Positions 55,107 through 63,841 of a stretch of DNA of 64,000 nucleotides are shown piece after piece (the stretch's first letter is position 1; each line of letters opens with the position of its first letter). The notes under the pieces were generated by a model. The model made no database searches. It saw only the letters and a program-made list of their open reading frames with translations, and was not told the DNA's origin. The stretch lies in assembly GCA_002708995.1 (NCBI GenBank), contig PAPT01000024.1, forward strand, positions 51,953-115,952. Direction: 5' to 3'. The stretch is from Geminicoccus sp. Its GTDB lineage: Bacteria > Pseudomonadota > Alphaproteobacteria > UBA7985. The translations under genes were made by a program, and so were the position numbers.

Positions 55107-56204
55107 ATGAAACGTCGTGAGTTTCTTAAAGGCGCAGGTGTCGCCGGCGTAGCAGCCGGTGCAGCGGCTGCGACCGGTCTTGCCACCCCAGCAATCGCGC
55201 AGGGTCGTGAAAAGATCACCATGGTAACCACCTGGGGCCGCGGCTCCTTCGGTGTACACGATGCGGCGCAACGTGTTGCTGACAACGTTGCAGCGATGAC
55301 CGATGGCACCCTTGAAATCGACCTGAAGGCCAACGGTGAACTCGTATCGGGTACCCAGGCTGCTTTCGATGCCGTGACCTCGGGTCAGGCTGATGCTTAC
55401 CACGCTGCAGCCTACTACTACATCGGCCAGCATCCTGCTTTCGCCTTCTTCACGGCTGTGCCTTTCGGCATGACCGCGCAAGAAATCAACAACTGGATCT
55501 ACCACATGGGTGGCAACGAGTTGATGGACGAAACGCACGAAGAGTTCGGCATGAAGGCCTTCCTCGCCGGTAACACCGGCACGCAGGCCGGCGGTTGGTT
55601 CCGCAAGGAAATCAACTCCGCTGCTGACTTCGAAGGCCTCAAGTACCGTATGCCAGGTCTGGGCGGCAAGGTGATCTCGAAGATGGGCGCGTCCTCTATT
55701 ACCATGGCAGGCGGCGAAATCTTCCAGGCCCTGCAGTCTGGCGCTGTCGATGGCGCAGAGTGGATTGGTCCGGCGTCTGACGAATCCCTGGGTCTCCAAG
55801 AAGCGGCTCCGATCTACTACACCGCTGGCTTCCACGAGCCGGGTGCCGCACTCGAGATGAGCATAAACCTCGACAAGTGGGACTCGCTTTCCGAGAACCA
55901 CAAGAAGGCGGTTGAGATCGCCTGTGCCGAGTCCAACGCCTGGACTTACTCGCTCTACCTCGCGAACAATGGCGCGGCCCTTGAGCGCCTCATCGCCGGT
56001 GGTACGCGTGCGCTGGCGTTCCCAGACAGTGTTTGGGATGCGTTCGGCGCTGGTGCACTGGAAGTGTTCGAGGAAAATATGAGCGACGACCTGTTCAAGC
56101 GTTGCTACGACAGCTTCCGTGCTTCGATGTCTGCGACCTCAGGCTGGATGTCGCGTGCAGAGAGCGCCTACACCGCTCAGCGCGACCGCGTGCTGGGTGG
56201 CTAA
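55107..56204 (+). CDS. dctP: TRAP transporter substrate-binding protein, TakP-like
   Basis: Periplasmic receptor of 365 residues. It begins MKRREFLKGAGVAGVAAGAA, a twin-arginine (RRxFLK) signal with cleavage after AIAQ, implying Tat export of the folded protein. The two-lobed DctP fold shows VPFGMTAQEINNW, GKVISKMGASSITMAGGE and SGAVDGAEWIGP, then AGFHEPGAALE. The EWxGP and FHEPG segments match TakP, the 2-oxoacid receptor of Rhodobacter, better than C4-dicarboxylate receptors, so I suggest a 2-oxoacid or similar monocarboxylate ligand. A hairpin terminator after the gene should favour its higher expression over the permeases. Confidence 0.88.
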   Translation: MKRREFLKGAGVAGVAAGAAAATGLATPAIAQGREKITMVTTWGRGSFGVHDAAQRVADNVAAMTDGTLEIDLKANGELVSGTQAAFDAVTSGQADAYHAAAYYYIGQHPAFAFFTAVPFGMTAQEINNWIYHMGGNELMDETHEEFGMKAFLAGNTGTQAGGWFRKEINSAADFEGLKYRMPGLGGKVISKMGASSITMAGGEIFQALQSGAVDGAEWIGPASDESLGLQEAAPIYYTAGFHEPGAALEMSINLDKWDSLSENHKKAVEIACAESNAWTYSLYLANNGAALERLIAGGTRALAFPDSVWDAFGAGALEVFEENMSDDLFKRCYDSFRASMSATSGWMSRAESAYTAQRDRVLGG

Positions 56205-56228
56205 GGCCCCCACGCGAAACGATCGTGG

Positions 56229-56254
56229 AGAGGCCGCCTCCGGGCGGCCTCTTT
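56229..56254 (+). terminator. Attenuating terminator between dctP and dctQ
   Basis: AGAGGCCGCC and GGCGGCCTCT make a perfect 10-bp stem with a TCCG loop, followed by TTTC, 25 bases after dctP and about 210 before dctQ. Partial readthrough would set receptor-to-permease ratio, as in other binding-protein operons. Confidence 0.8.
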
Positions 56255-56465
56255 CACACGCTGCTGCCTTGATCGGGCACTTTCTAATAACGCCTGTTTC
56301 AGAAAAGCATGCCCAAGCTGACCCCACACAGTTTCGGTGCACTGCAAGCAGGCGCTCCTGCTGAAAGAGTCGCGCACCCGGTGCCGGTTCATAGAGAGAT
56401 TTGTGGGACTCCGTCGCCCCGCGCAGGTTAAGTTAACCCTCTGAATGTTTTGAGGTGCTGCCATC

Positions 56466-57728
56466 ATGGCCTTCGTGAATGGAATTGTTTTTCTGCTTCA
56501 GCAGATCGCCTTGGGTTTCGTGAACCTGGTGCTGGCGCCTTACAAAGCCGGACTTTGGCTTTGGGGGGCCTTCAGTGCTGAGGGCCGCGCGGATGATGCC
56601 GCAGCCGCACTGGTACCGCTGGAGGCCAAGCTGGCTGAGACCGGAGAGCTGAGCGCCTTTGAGGCTGCCATCGACGGTCAACCCGATATTCTCGCCGCCG
56701 CGGCACAGGCCGTCGACAGCGGCGCCATCGCCGCCAATACGGCTGAATTCCTCGAATTCGCCCGCCTGAAGTCACTTGCAGTCGAGTTTCCGGCAGACCC
56801 CTTCATCGTTAGCGCGCTGCTCTACGGCAAGTCCTCAGAGCTGTTCTTTTCGCTGTTCGCGCTGGTGCTGGGTCTGTTGATCGCCGGGCTGATTTATCGC
56901 CCCATCCTCCGTAGTGTCGCTGGCGGCATCAATACCTTCAACGGCACGCTCGGCAAGCTCGCTTCGTGGTTTGCGCTGCTCATGGCGCTGCAGCAGATCA
57001 TGATCATCTTCCTGCAGCAGGTGTTTCGCGCTAACGGGCTGCCGATCTCCTTCTTCGGGCTGGAACTGGTGCCCGGCGACGACGTGCTGACGATGCCGTG
57101 GTTTGCGACCGAGCTGATGCTCTACAACGCTATAATCATTGCCTTCGCTTGTGCCTACACCTTCATGGAAGAAGGCCACGTGCGCGTCGACCTGATCTAC
57201 GGCGCCATGAACCGCCGAGTCCGGCACTGGATGGACGTGGTTGGCACCCTGATTTTCCTGTTCCCGTCCATGATCGGGCTGTGGTGGGTTTCCTGGCATC
57301 TGGCCATCAACAAGGTGTTTCAGATCACCTCGTTCAACCCACTGACAACCGAAATTCTGACCCGGAACTTCGAGGGCCGGATCACGGGTATACCCAGCTT
57401 CAAGCAGCTCAACTGGAACACTTCCACCGGTGAGAACTTCAGCCACGTGCCGCTGTATTACATCTTGCTGCTCGTGCTCGCGGGCCTGATGACGATTCAG
57501 GCGACCGGCTTCCTGTTCTCCAGCATCGACAAGGCGCTGACTCCGGATGCCGAACACAACCGGAAGACCCGGGAGGGAGAGGACGCCGACGTGATGCGCG
57601 AGGCAGAACGGGCCGCCGCTGCCCTTGCGACCAAGGCGGACAGCAATGCCGCAGCACCGTCAGCCACCGCCAAGCAGGACAAGACCCCGAGTAGTGATGC
57701 CAGCCAGCCCGCTCTGGGCTCGGCCTGA
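56466..57728 (+). CDS. TRAP transporter small permease (DctQ), enlarged
   Basis: At 420 residues this is more than twice the usual 160 to 200. Residues 1-110 are an extra N-terminal part: a hydrophobic helix, then a charged Ala/Glu helix region (about 33-95). The core follows with helices near 120-140, 165-190, 215-240 and 265-285 and the family marker MEEGHVRVDLIY near residue 238. After the fourth helix is an extra loop (NTSTGENFSHVP) and another helix at about 320-345. The last 70 residues are an Ala/Lys/Asp-rich tail. A ribosome site is weak; the upstream neighbour is the terminator. Confidence 0.82.
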   Translation: MAFVNGIVFLLQQIALGFVNLVLAPYKAGLWLWGAFSAEGRADDAAAALVPLEAKLAETGELSAFEAAIDGQPDILAAAAQAVDSGAIAANTAEFLEFARLKSLAVEFPADPFIVSALLYGKSSELFFSLFALVLGLLIAGLIYRPILRSVAGGINTFNGTLGKLASWFALLMALQQIMIIFLQQVFRANGLPISFFGLELVPGDDVLTMPWFATELMLYNAIIIAFACAYTFMEEGHVRVDLIYGAMNRRVRHWMDVVGTLIFLFPSMIGLWWVSWHLAINKVFQITSFNPLTTEILTRNFEGRITGIPSFKQLNWNTSTGENFSHVPLYYILLLVLAGLMTIQATGFLFSSIDKALTPDAEHNRKTREGEDADVMREAERAAAALATKADSNAAAPSATAKQDKTPSSDASQPALGSA

Positions 57729-57760
57729 TCTGACCCGGTCATCAAGGAAAGAACCGTAGT

Positions 57761-60700
57761 ATGCTCTTTGGATTAGATGGCGTCGAACTCAGCCTGATCA
57801 TCGTCTTCGCGACGCTTTTCATGGCGATCCTGTCCGGTTACCCGGTGGCCTTTGCCCTCTCAGGTTCTGCAATCATCAGCTTCATCCTGATCGCCCTAGG
57901 CTCGGAGCTGGGCTGGCTGCTTGTGGAGTACGAGGGGGAGGTCTATCCGCTCCTTGCCGTGCATCACCAGATATTTGACGGCCCGGCGTGGGTGAAGGGT
58001 CTGGATACCCTAGCCCTGTGGGGCAATAACAACTTCTCCCGGGCCTTTGGCGAGAACCAGAACGACACCCTGCTGGCGGTGCCTCTTTTCGTCCTGATGG
58101 GCATCGCGCTCGAGCGGTCCAAGATTGCCGAAGAGCTGCTGACGTCCATGGGGCGGTTGTTTGGCGGCATGCCCGGTGGCCTTGCCGTGTCGGTGGTGCT
58201 TGTGGGTGCCCTGCTAGCGGCCTCGACCGGGATTGTCGGCGCGACCGTTGTGACCATGGGCCTGATCTCCCTGCCGACCATGCTGCGCGCGGGGTATTCC
58301 AAGGAGCTGTCCACCGGGGTGATCGCCACGTCCGGGACGCTGGGGCAGATTATCCCGCCTTCGATCGTGCTGGTACTGCTGGGGTCGATGGTCGGCGACA
58401 TCTATTCCGTTGCACAGAAAAAGCGCTCGCAGGAGCTGGGGATTCCGCTGCCCGAACTGCTGGGTGACAACATCGCCATTTCCACAGGGACGTTGTTCAA
58501 GGCCGCCTTCATTCCTGGGATCGTGCTGGCGCTGCTGTACGCGGCCTATGCGCTGGGCTTTGCGCTGTTGCGTCCCAAGTCCGCGCCGCCGATCAACCAG
58601 AACGCCGACGAAAATACCTACGACCTGCTCGCCGACTATGGCCGCTCGGCCGTCCGCGCTGCGGGCGCCATTGCCATCCCGACACTGGCTTTCATTGGCA
58701 TCTGGGTTTCGGCAGCCTTCATGGGCCTCTCTGGGTCGCAGCAACCCCCGGAAGATACGCTGGAGTTCTCCAGCTTTCAGGCCATGCTCGAAGAGATTGA
58801 ACGCGCCCGTCCGTCTGGCACCCTGAGCGACGAAGACTTCGCCGCGTTGCAGACCTACACTGCCTTGCTTTCGCGCGGAAAGTCCGTGCCTGAAGACCTG
58901 CAGGCGCGAATGGATGAGGTGCTGGGCAGCCTGACCGGGCAGACCCTGATAGACACCCTGCGGGGGACTGAATTCGCCGAGCGCAAAGCGGTTCTGGGCC
59001 GCAGTGTCGCCCGCTTTGCACAGTCGATCGACGCCATGCTGGGTGCCGAGCTCGCTCAGCCGTTCAAGGACGTGCAGGGTCGGGTCGAAGCCGCGCAGAC
59101 GCTTGATGAGCTGACCGCCGCCGTGCGCGGTGCGCCGCGCGGGCAGCCGGTGCAGGCGCTGGTCAACCGCGCGGACCGCGAGTTCGATTTCACACCCTAT
59201 CAGCTCGCCTCGGAAGACTACACCTCGACCCTGTCCAAGCTTCGTCGGAAGTCGGTGCTCCGCAAATTCAAGGACGACCCTGACGGTGCACTTGAAGAGC
59301 TGAACCGCCGGTCGGAGACGCTGACGACCAAGATCAACACCCTGCTGGCCCTCTATGGCCCGTTCTTCGATGAACCAACCACTGCGGCTTTCGTCGATAA
59401 TCTGGCGCTGATCACCGCAGCAGAAGACCTTGAAACCCAGCTGAATGCGGTCCGCGAACTGCCGGCTTCGGGCGACCTCGACCGGGCGATTGGCGACGTC
59501 AACGGCTTGCTGGAACGCGAGGCCTACCTCGCTGCGTCCTTCGCCTACGACCGCTCCGTGCGGGAAGTTGCCCGGGGTCAGGTTCCCTTCGGTGTTGCGC
59601 AACCTGTATCCTCTGACGCCGCCAACCTGCTGCGCAAGTCCTTCACTGATCTGGGATCCGGTGAAGGCCCACGGCAGCTTTCAGCCTATTTCCGCGACAG
59701 CCTTTCCACCTACAAAGTGCCGCCGGTGTCCATGGGCGTCTCCGCCTTCCTCGTGATCGCGTCGATGGCGCTTGCCCTTGCCGCTGCGCTGCGCCCCCGA
59801 GAATCGCAGCTGCCGCTGCTGATCGGTGCCCTGGGCGTGATCGGCTTCCTCGTGGCGGCCGTGTACTGGGTCACCCCGCACACCGATCCGTGGCTGCGGA
59901 CCCTGATATATGCCGTGCCGGTGATCCTGATCATCTACGGTCTGGTCGCGGCGGTGCCGCGCCTGCTCGAGGTCGAAGTGATCCGCGTGGTGGTACCACC
60001 CGTGGTGCTGATTGTTGCGGTTCTGGGGTCGATTTTCGGCGGCATTACCAACCCGACGCCCGCCGCCGCGCTGGGTGCGGGTGGGGCGATGCTGCTCTCC
60101 GCGATTAAGCTGCTGGAGCGCAGCGAACAGGTCGGGCCTTTCGATAACCGCATCGGCCGCAACATCCTGCTGTGGACGGCGGCTTCGATCGCGGTGATGC
60201 TGCTGGTGAAGGCCAACTTCCTCGACGGTGGCCAGTCTGAGGGTCTGGGCCGGGGTGTTGCCTCCGCCTTCGCGGGTCTGCTCTACGTAATCTCGATCCT
60301 CGGCATGATCTACGCCGCCATCGTCCTGCTCGGTGCCCGCGTGGATCAGCGCATCGTGCCGAACCCGCGGACCATCCGCGGGGCGGTCGGCTCCTTCTTG
60401 TTCAGCCGTGACCGTGTGCTGACCTCGATCCTTATGGAAACCGCCAAGGTCTCGGTGATGGTTTTTGCCATCCTGATCGGCTCACAGCTGCTGGCGCTCA
60501 CACTGCGCTCGTTTGGGGGGGAAGAGTATATCGAGCACTTCCTGCGCTCGTTCGAAGACCCGCGCACCCTGCTGCTGGTGGTGATGATCGTGCTGTTCAT
60601 CCTTGGCTTCGTGCTCGACTTCATCGAGATCATCTTCATCGTGATCCCGATTGTCGGGCCCGTGGTCTACGGGGCTGACCCCAACATCATGCACCCGGCC

Positions 60701-60925
60701 TGGATCACCATTCTGATCGCGGTGAACCTGCAGACCTCGTTCATCACGCCGCCCTTTGGGTTTGCCTTGTTCTACCTGCGTGGGGTAGCACCACCAGAGA
60801 TCCAGACCAGCCACATTTACCGGGGTATCGTGCCATTCGTGATCATTCAGGTCGTGGGCCTGACCATCCTTTGGTTCTTCCCACAAATCACCACCTTCCT
60901 GCCGGAACTGCTACCGGAAAACTAG
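57761..60925 (+). CDS. TRAP transporter large permease (DctM) with 320-residue insertion
   Basis: At 1,054 residues this far exceeds the usual 425 to 440 or the 550 to 600 of large TakM-type proteins. The DctM family starts normally (VELSLIIVFATLFMAILSGY; GALLAASTGIVGATVVTMGL; GTLGQIIPPSIVLVLLGSM). After the helix ending near residue 325, residues 330-650 are a hydrophilic, helical, Leu/Glu/Arg-rich region with no recognisable domain, followed by about four extra helices (655-770). The C-terminal half then closes as usual: MVIVLFILGFVLDFIEIIFI and LQTSFITPPFGFALFYLRGV. The frame is open throughout, so it is not a fusion by frameshift. Confidence 0.85.
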   Translation: MLFGLDGVELSLIIVFATLFMAILSGYPVAFALSGSAIISFILIALGSELGWLLVEYEGEVYPLLAVHHQIFDGPAWVKGLDTLALWGNNNFSRAFGENQNDTLLAVPLFVLMGIALERSKIAEELLTSMGRLFGGMPGGLAVSVVLVGALLAASTGIVGATVVTMGLISLPTMLRAGYSKELSTGVIATSGTLGQIIPPSIVLVLLGSMVGDIYSVAQKKRSQELGIPLPELLGDNIAISTGTLFKAAFIPGIVLALLYAAYALGFALLRPKSAPPINQNADENTYDLLADYGRSAVRAAGAIAIPTLAFIGIWVSAAFMGLSGSQQPPEDTLEFSSFQAMLEEIERARPSGTLSDEDFAALQTYTALLSRGKSVPEDLQARMDEVLGSLTGQTLIDTLRGTEFAERKAVLGRSVARFAQSIDAMLGAELAQPFKDVQGRVEAAQTLDELTAAVRGAPRGQPVQALVNRADREFDFTPYQLASEDYTSTLSKLRRKSVLRKFKDDPDGALEELNRRSETLTTKINTLLALYGPFFDEPTTAAFVDNLALITAAEDLETQLNAVRELPASGDLDRAIGDVNGLLEREAYLAASFAYDRSVREVARGQVPFGVAQPVSSDAANLLRKSFTDLGSGEGPRQLSAYFRDSLSTYKVPPVSMGVSAFLVIASMALALAAALRPRESQLPLLIGALGVIGFLVAAVYWVTPHTDPWLRTLIYAVPVILIIYGLVAAVPRLLEVEVIRVVVPPVVLIVAVLGSIFGGITNPTPAAALGAGGAMLLSAIKLLERSEQVGPFDNRIGRNILLWTAASIAVMLLVKANFLDGGQSEGLGRGVASAFAGLLYVISILGMIYAAIVLLGARVDQRIVPNPRTIRGAVGSFLFSRDRVLTSILMETAKVSVMVFAILIGSQLLALTLRSFGGEEYIEHFLRSFEDPRTLLLVVMIVLFILGFVLDFIEIIFIVIPIVGPVVYGADPNIMHPAWITILIAVNLQTSFITPPFGFALFYLRGVAPPEIQTSHIYRGIVPFVIIQVVGLTILWFFPQITTFLPELLPEN

Positions 60926-61668
60926 CGCGGCTGGGCGGCGATATCGCCGCCGCAGCGGGGCTGGTACTGGCCTTTGCTGCGCTGTTCGTGATTGGTGGAT
61001 GGGTGTCGATCGGGACAACCCCCAAGCCCTTTGCGCCTGCAGAGGGCTTGTTTGTTTCCGGGGCGTGGCTGCAGGCCGTGATCATGGGGCCGGTGCTGCT
61101 GGCTCTGACCCGCCCGGGCGCCGCACCAGTGGCGGTGTTCGTTGACCGGGCGCTGGGGCTGTTCTGGCGGCTTTCGGGGCTGTGTCTGGTGCTGGTCGCG
61201 GCGCTGGTCTTTATCTGGGCCTCAGGCCGGGCCCTGTTCGACCTCGGCGCCTTACCCCCCAGTGGCGGCTCGTCGGTGCTGCCCGCCGGGCTGAGCCGGT
61301 CGGAAGCCTGGTGGCTTGAGACCACCATGGCGCTGTTCGGGCTGGCCCTGAGCTTGAGTATTCCCACGCTGCTGCGCGCGGATGGCCATGTCAGCCTCGA
61401 CGTGCTCTGGGCCCGGTTCAGCCTGCGAACCCGCCGTTGGGTTCAACGGCTGGGGAGCCTGCTGCTCGCCGTGCCGGTGGGTTGGGTGCTGCTGGTGCAG
61501 GGGACGCGCTTTGCCGCCCGCGCGTGGCGCCAGCTCGAGACCTCGGCCAACTTCGGTATCGAGTACGTGTTCGTGATCAAGACGGCGGTGCCGCTGCTGG
61601 GTTTCCTGCTGCTGGTCACTGCTGCGCTCAATCTGCGCAACCCGTCGCCACGGTCGGGCCAGGGCTGA
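60871..61668 (+). CDS. Second TRAP small permease (DctQ)
   Basis: A 265-residue protein with helices near 25-48, 62-82, 102-124, 150-170, 195-212 and 235-257. The DctQ marker is RADGHVSLDVLWARFSLRTRR, here GHVSLDVLW near residue 170, comparable to the GHVRVD of the first. No ATG lies in frame; I give the TTG at 60871, inside the last 54 bases of the upstream dctM, but the true start may be a few codons later. Its TGA overlaps the ATG of the next dctM. Length is above normal DctQ size. Confidence 0.75.
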   Translation: MVLPTNHHLPAGTATGKLARLGGDIAAAAGLVLAFAALFVIGGWVSIGTTPKPFAPAEGLFVSGAWLQAVIMGPVLLALTRPGAAPVAVFVDRALGLFWRLSGLCLVLVAALVFIWASGRALFDLGALPPSGGSSVLPAGLSRSEAWWLETTMALFGLALSLSIPTLLRADGHVSLDVLWARFSLRTRRWVQRLGSLLLAVPVGWVLLVQGTRFAARAWRQLETSANFGIEYVFVIKTAVPLLGFLLLVTAALNLRNPSPRSGQG

Positions 61669-63302
61669 TGCCGTCGCCAGAGTTGCTCATAATCCTGCTG
61701 TTCCTCGGCGTGGCTGTTGCCAGCCTGCTCAGCGGCTTCCCCGTTGCCTTTGGCCTTGGCGGGGCAGGGCTGCTGCTGCTGGCTTTGCTGGTCGGGTTGT
61801 CCGCGCTCGGGCTAGGCCCGACCAACGCGCAGGGCGGGGCGCTGGTCGACGCCGGTATCTGGCGGGACCTGACACCGCTCTCCAACGACATTTATGGCTT
61901 TATGCTGCCCTCGGGGCGGATGCTGCTGGCGATCCCGCTGTTCATCCTTATGGGCTTCCTGCTGCAGCACGCGGGCGTGGCGCAGGCGCTGTTGCGCGGG
62001 CTGAGCGCCGGCTTGCGCGGTGTGCCGGGCGGCCTCGGCGTGGCGGTGGTGCTTGTGGGTGGCGTGCTGGCAGCCTCGACCGGTGTCGTCGGTGCGTCGG
62101 TCGCAACGCTGACGGTCATTGCGCTGCCGTCGCTGCTCAGCGCCGGCTATGGCGAACGCCGGGCCGGGGGCATAGTCGCCGCATCCGGCACGCTGGGGCA
62201 GATCATTCCGCCGTCGATCATCCTGCTGCTGCTCGCCGACCAGGTCGGCACCCAGTTTGCCGCTGCCCGCCTCGCGGCCGGCGACTTCGCCCCCCTGGCC
62301 ATCACCAGCGGTGATCTGTTTCGCGGGGCGATGCTGCCCGGCGCTCTGACCCTGCTGGGCTTCATGGCGTTGGCGCTGTGGCAGGGCAGGGGGATCAGCC
62401 CGCTCGGTTCCGCGGTCAGGGGCGGGGAACCTGCCACTGGCGGCTACGGCCCTGCCGGTATCGCTGCGGACGTGCTGCCGCCGATTGTCCTGATCGGCAT
62501 TGTGCTCGGTGCCATCCTCACCGGGCTGGCCGACACCACCAGCGCGGCATCCTTCGGCGTTGTCGGCACACTGGTGTTCGCCGCAGGCCAACGCTGGCTG
62601 ACCGCGCTGGCTGCCCTGCTGGGCCTGCTGCTGGCGCTCTGGAGCCTGATCCTGCCCCCGGCAGTGCGGGACAGCTTCGAGACACCCGCGATGGGCGCCT
62701 ATCTGATGTTGCTGGCGGTCTTAGTCGTCGCACTGGTGCTGACGCTGCGGCGGGGCATTCTCCGCGCGGCGGTTTCAGATAGCCTGCGGCTGACCGCGAT
62801 GATTTTCGCCATTCTGATCGGTGCAGCGCTGTTCAGCCTTTGCTTCCGCAGCATCGGCGGCGACCAGTGGCTCGCAGACCTACTGGCGGGATGGATGGAA
62901 GGGTCACCCGCTCTGCTGACGCTGGTTGGTGGACCGGACGTGGCTACAGCGCAGGCACGGCTGGCGCTGCTGGGCTTACTGGTGCTGATCATCCTGCTCG
63001 GCTTCGTCCTCGAATTCATCGAGATCATTGTGATCGTCCTGCCTCTGACGCTGCCACTGGTGTTTGCGGTGCCGTCCGAGCATCTCGATCCGGTCTGGGC
63101 GGCAGTGCTCATTGCGATGGCGTTGCAGACCTCTTTCCTCACCCCGCCCTTTGGCTTCGCCCTGTTTTACTTCCGGGGCGCCGCAGCCGAACGCGTTCAG
63201 TCTTGGGCGCTTTACGCGGGCGTAGCTCCGTTTGTGGGGGTTCAGCTCTTGGTTCTGGCGCTGGTCTGGCTACTGCCAGGGATTGTTGTTGGCCTGCAAT
63301 AG
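61668..63302 (+). CDS. Second TRAP large permease (DctM)
   Basis: A 544-residue protein from the ATG at 61668, overlapping the preceding stop by one base, so QM are coupled. It shows GVLAASTGVVGASVATLTVI, GTLGQIIPPSIILLLLADQ and the C-terminal LQTSFLTPPFGFALFYFRGA, close to the first DctM. The middle region between 245 and 400 is shorter and hydrophobic, without the 320-residue insertion. No receptor gene accompanies this pair; it could use the TakP-like receptor or one encoded elsewhere. No clear terminator follows. Confidence 0.88.
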   Translation: MPSPELLIILLFLGVAVASLLSGFPVAFGLGGAGLLLLALLVGLSALGLGPTNAQGGALVDAGIWRDLTPLSNDIYGFMLPSGRMLLAIPLFILMGFLLQHAGVAQALLRGLSAGLRGVPGGLGVAVVLVGGVLAASTGVVGASVATLTVIALPSLLSAGYGERRAGGIVAASGTLGQIIPPSIILLLLADQVGTQFAAARLAAGDFAPLAITSGDLFRGAMLPGALTLLGFMALALWQGRGISPLGSAVRGGEPATGGYGPAGIAADVLPPIVLIGIVLGAILTGLADTTSAASFGVVGTLVFAAGQRWLTALAALLGLLLALWSLILPPAVRDSFETPAMGAYLMLLAVLVVALVLTLRRGILRAAVSDSLRLTAMIFAILIGAALFSLCFRSIGGDQWLADLLAGWMEGSPALLTLVGGPDVATAQARLALLGLLVLIILLGFVLEFIEIIVIVLPLTLPLVFAVPSEHLDPVWAAVLIAMALQTSFLTPPFGFALFYFRGAAAERVQSWALYAGVAPFVGVQLLVLALVWLLPGIVVGLQ

Positions 63303-63841
63303 GGCCAATTGGTCGCTGGATTAGTTTAGAGGAACGATGTTCTGGCGAAGAAAACGACTCAGTATTGAAGATCTCAATAAAGCGAACGCATAATAAGAAG
63401 TGCACAACAAATGGGCTGGAGAACCATTTCAGTGGAGCAGATCGCATAATGAAAATTCTGTACCTGTTATAGACTTGGGAGCCTGAATCTGTTGTGCGGA
63501 GGTGTCCCTATCATCTCCTGAAAAATACAGAAAAATCAGAGGTGTAGATTGTACTGGGTAAGAATGCTCAAAGAACGACAAATACGCCGGTAAGACGCAT
63601 AATATTCCGAGTCACAGGGGGTAACTGAGGTACTGATAAAATGCGCAAATGCGGGCTGTTGCAAAGTGATCACTTAATGAAGAAGCAATTTTTTCTAAGG
63701 GATTTTCACTCGTTGACGCATTTCGTGCTGAAGCTCTACTTCCTTCATTGTTTCAGATCCGAAACATCCGTTTGCTTGGCCTCGGCCGGAAGCGGCGCGG
63801 AAATCAATGAGATCTGGAACTGATCATATGGAGAAGAGAAA
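63303..63841. other. A/T-rich intergenic region before the porin gene
   Basis: About 540 bases, distinctly lower in GC than the flanks, with scattered A and T runs. A frame at 63337-63393 reads MFWRRKRLSIEDLNKANA after AGAGGA, but 18 residues is too short to credit. TTGACG at 63713 with a weak -10 about 18 bases on is a possible porin promoter. A long leader is likely to carry regulation, but I could not fold a convincing structure. Confidence 0.45.

Noticed and set aside
63337..63393. 18-codon peptide after an AGAGGA site
   Set aside because: Too short to distinguish from chance, with no similarity I recognise.
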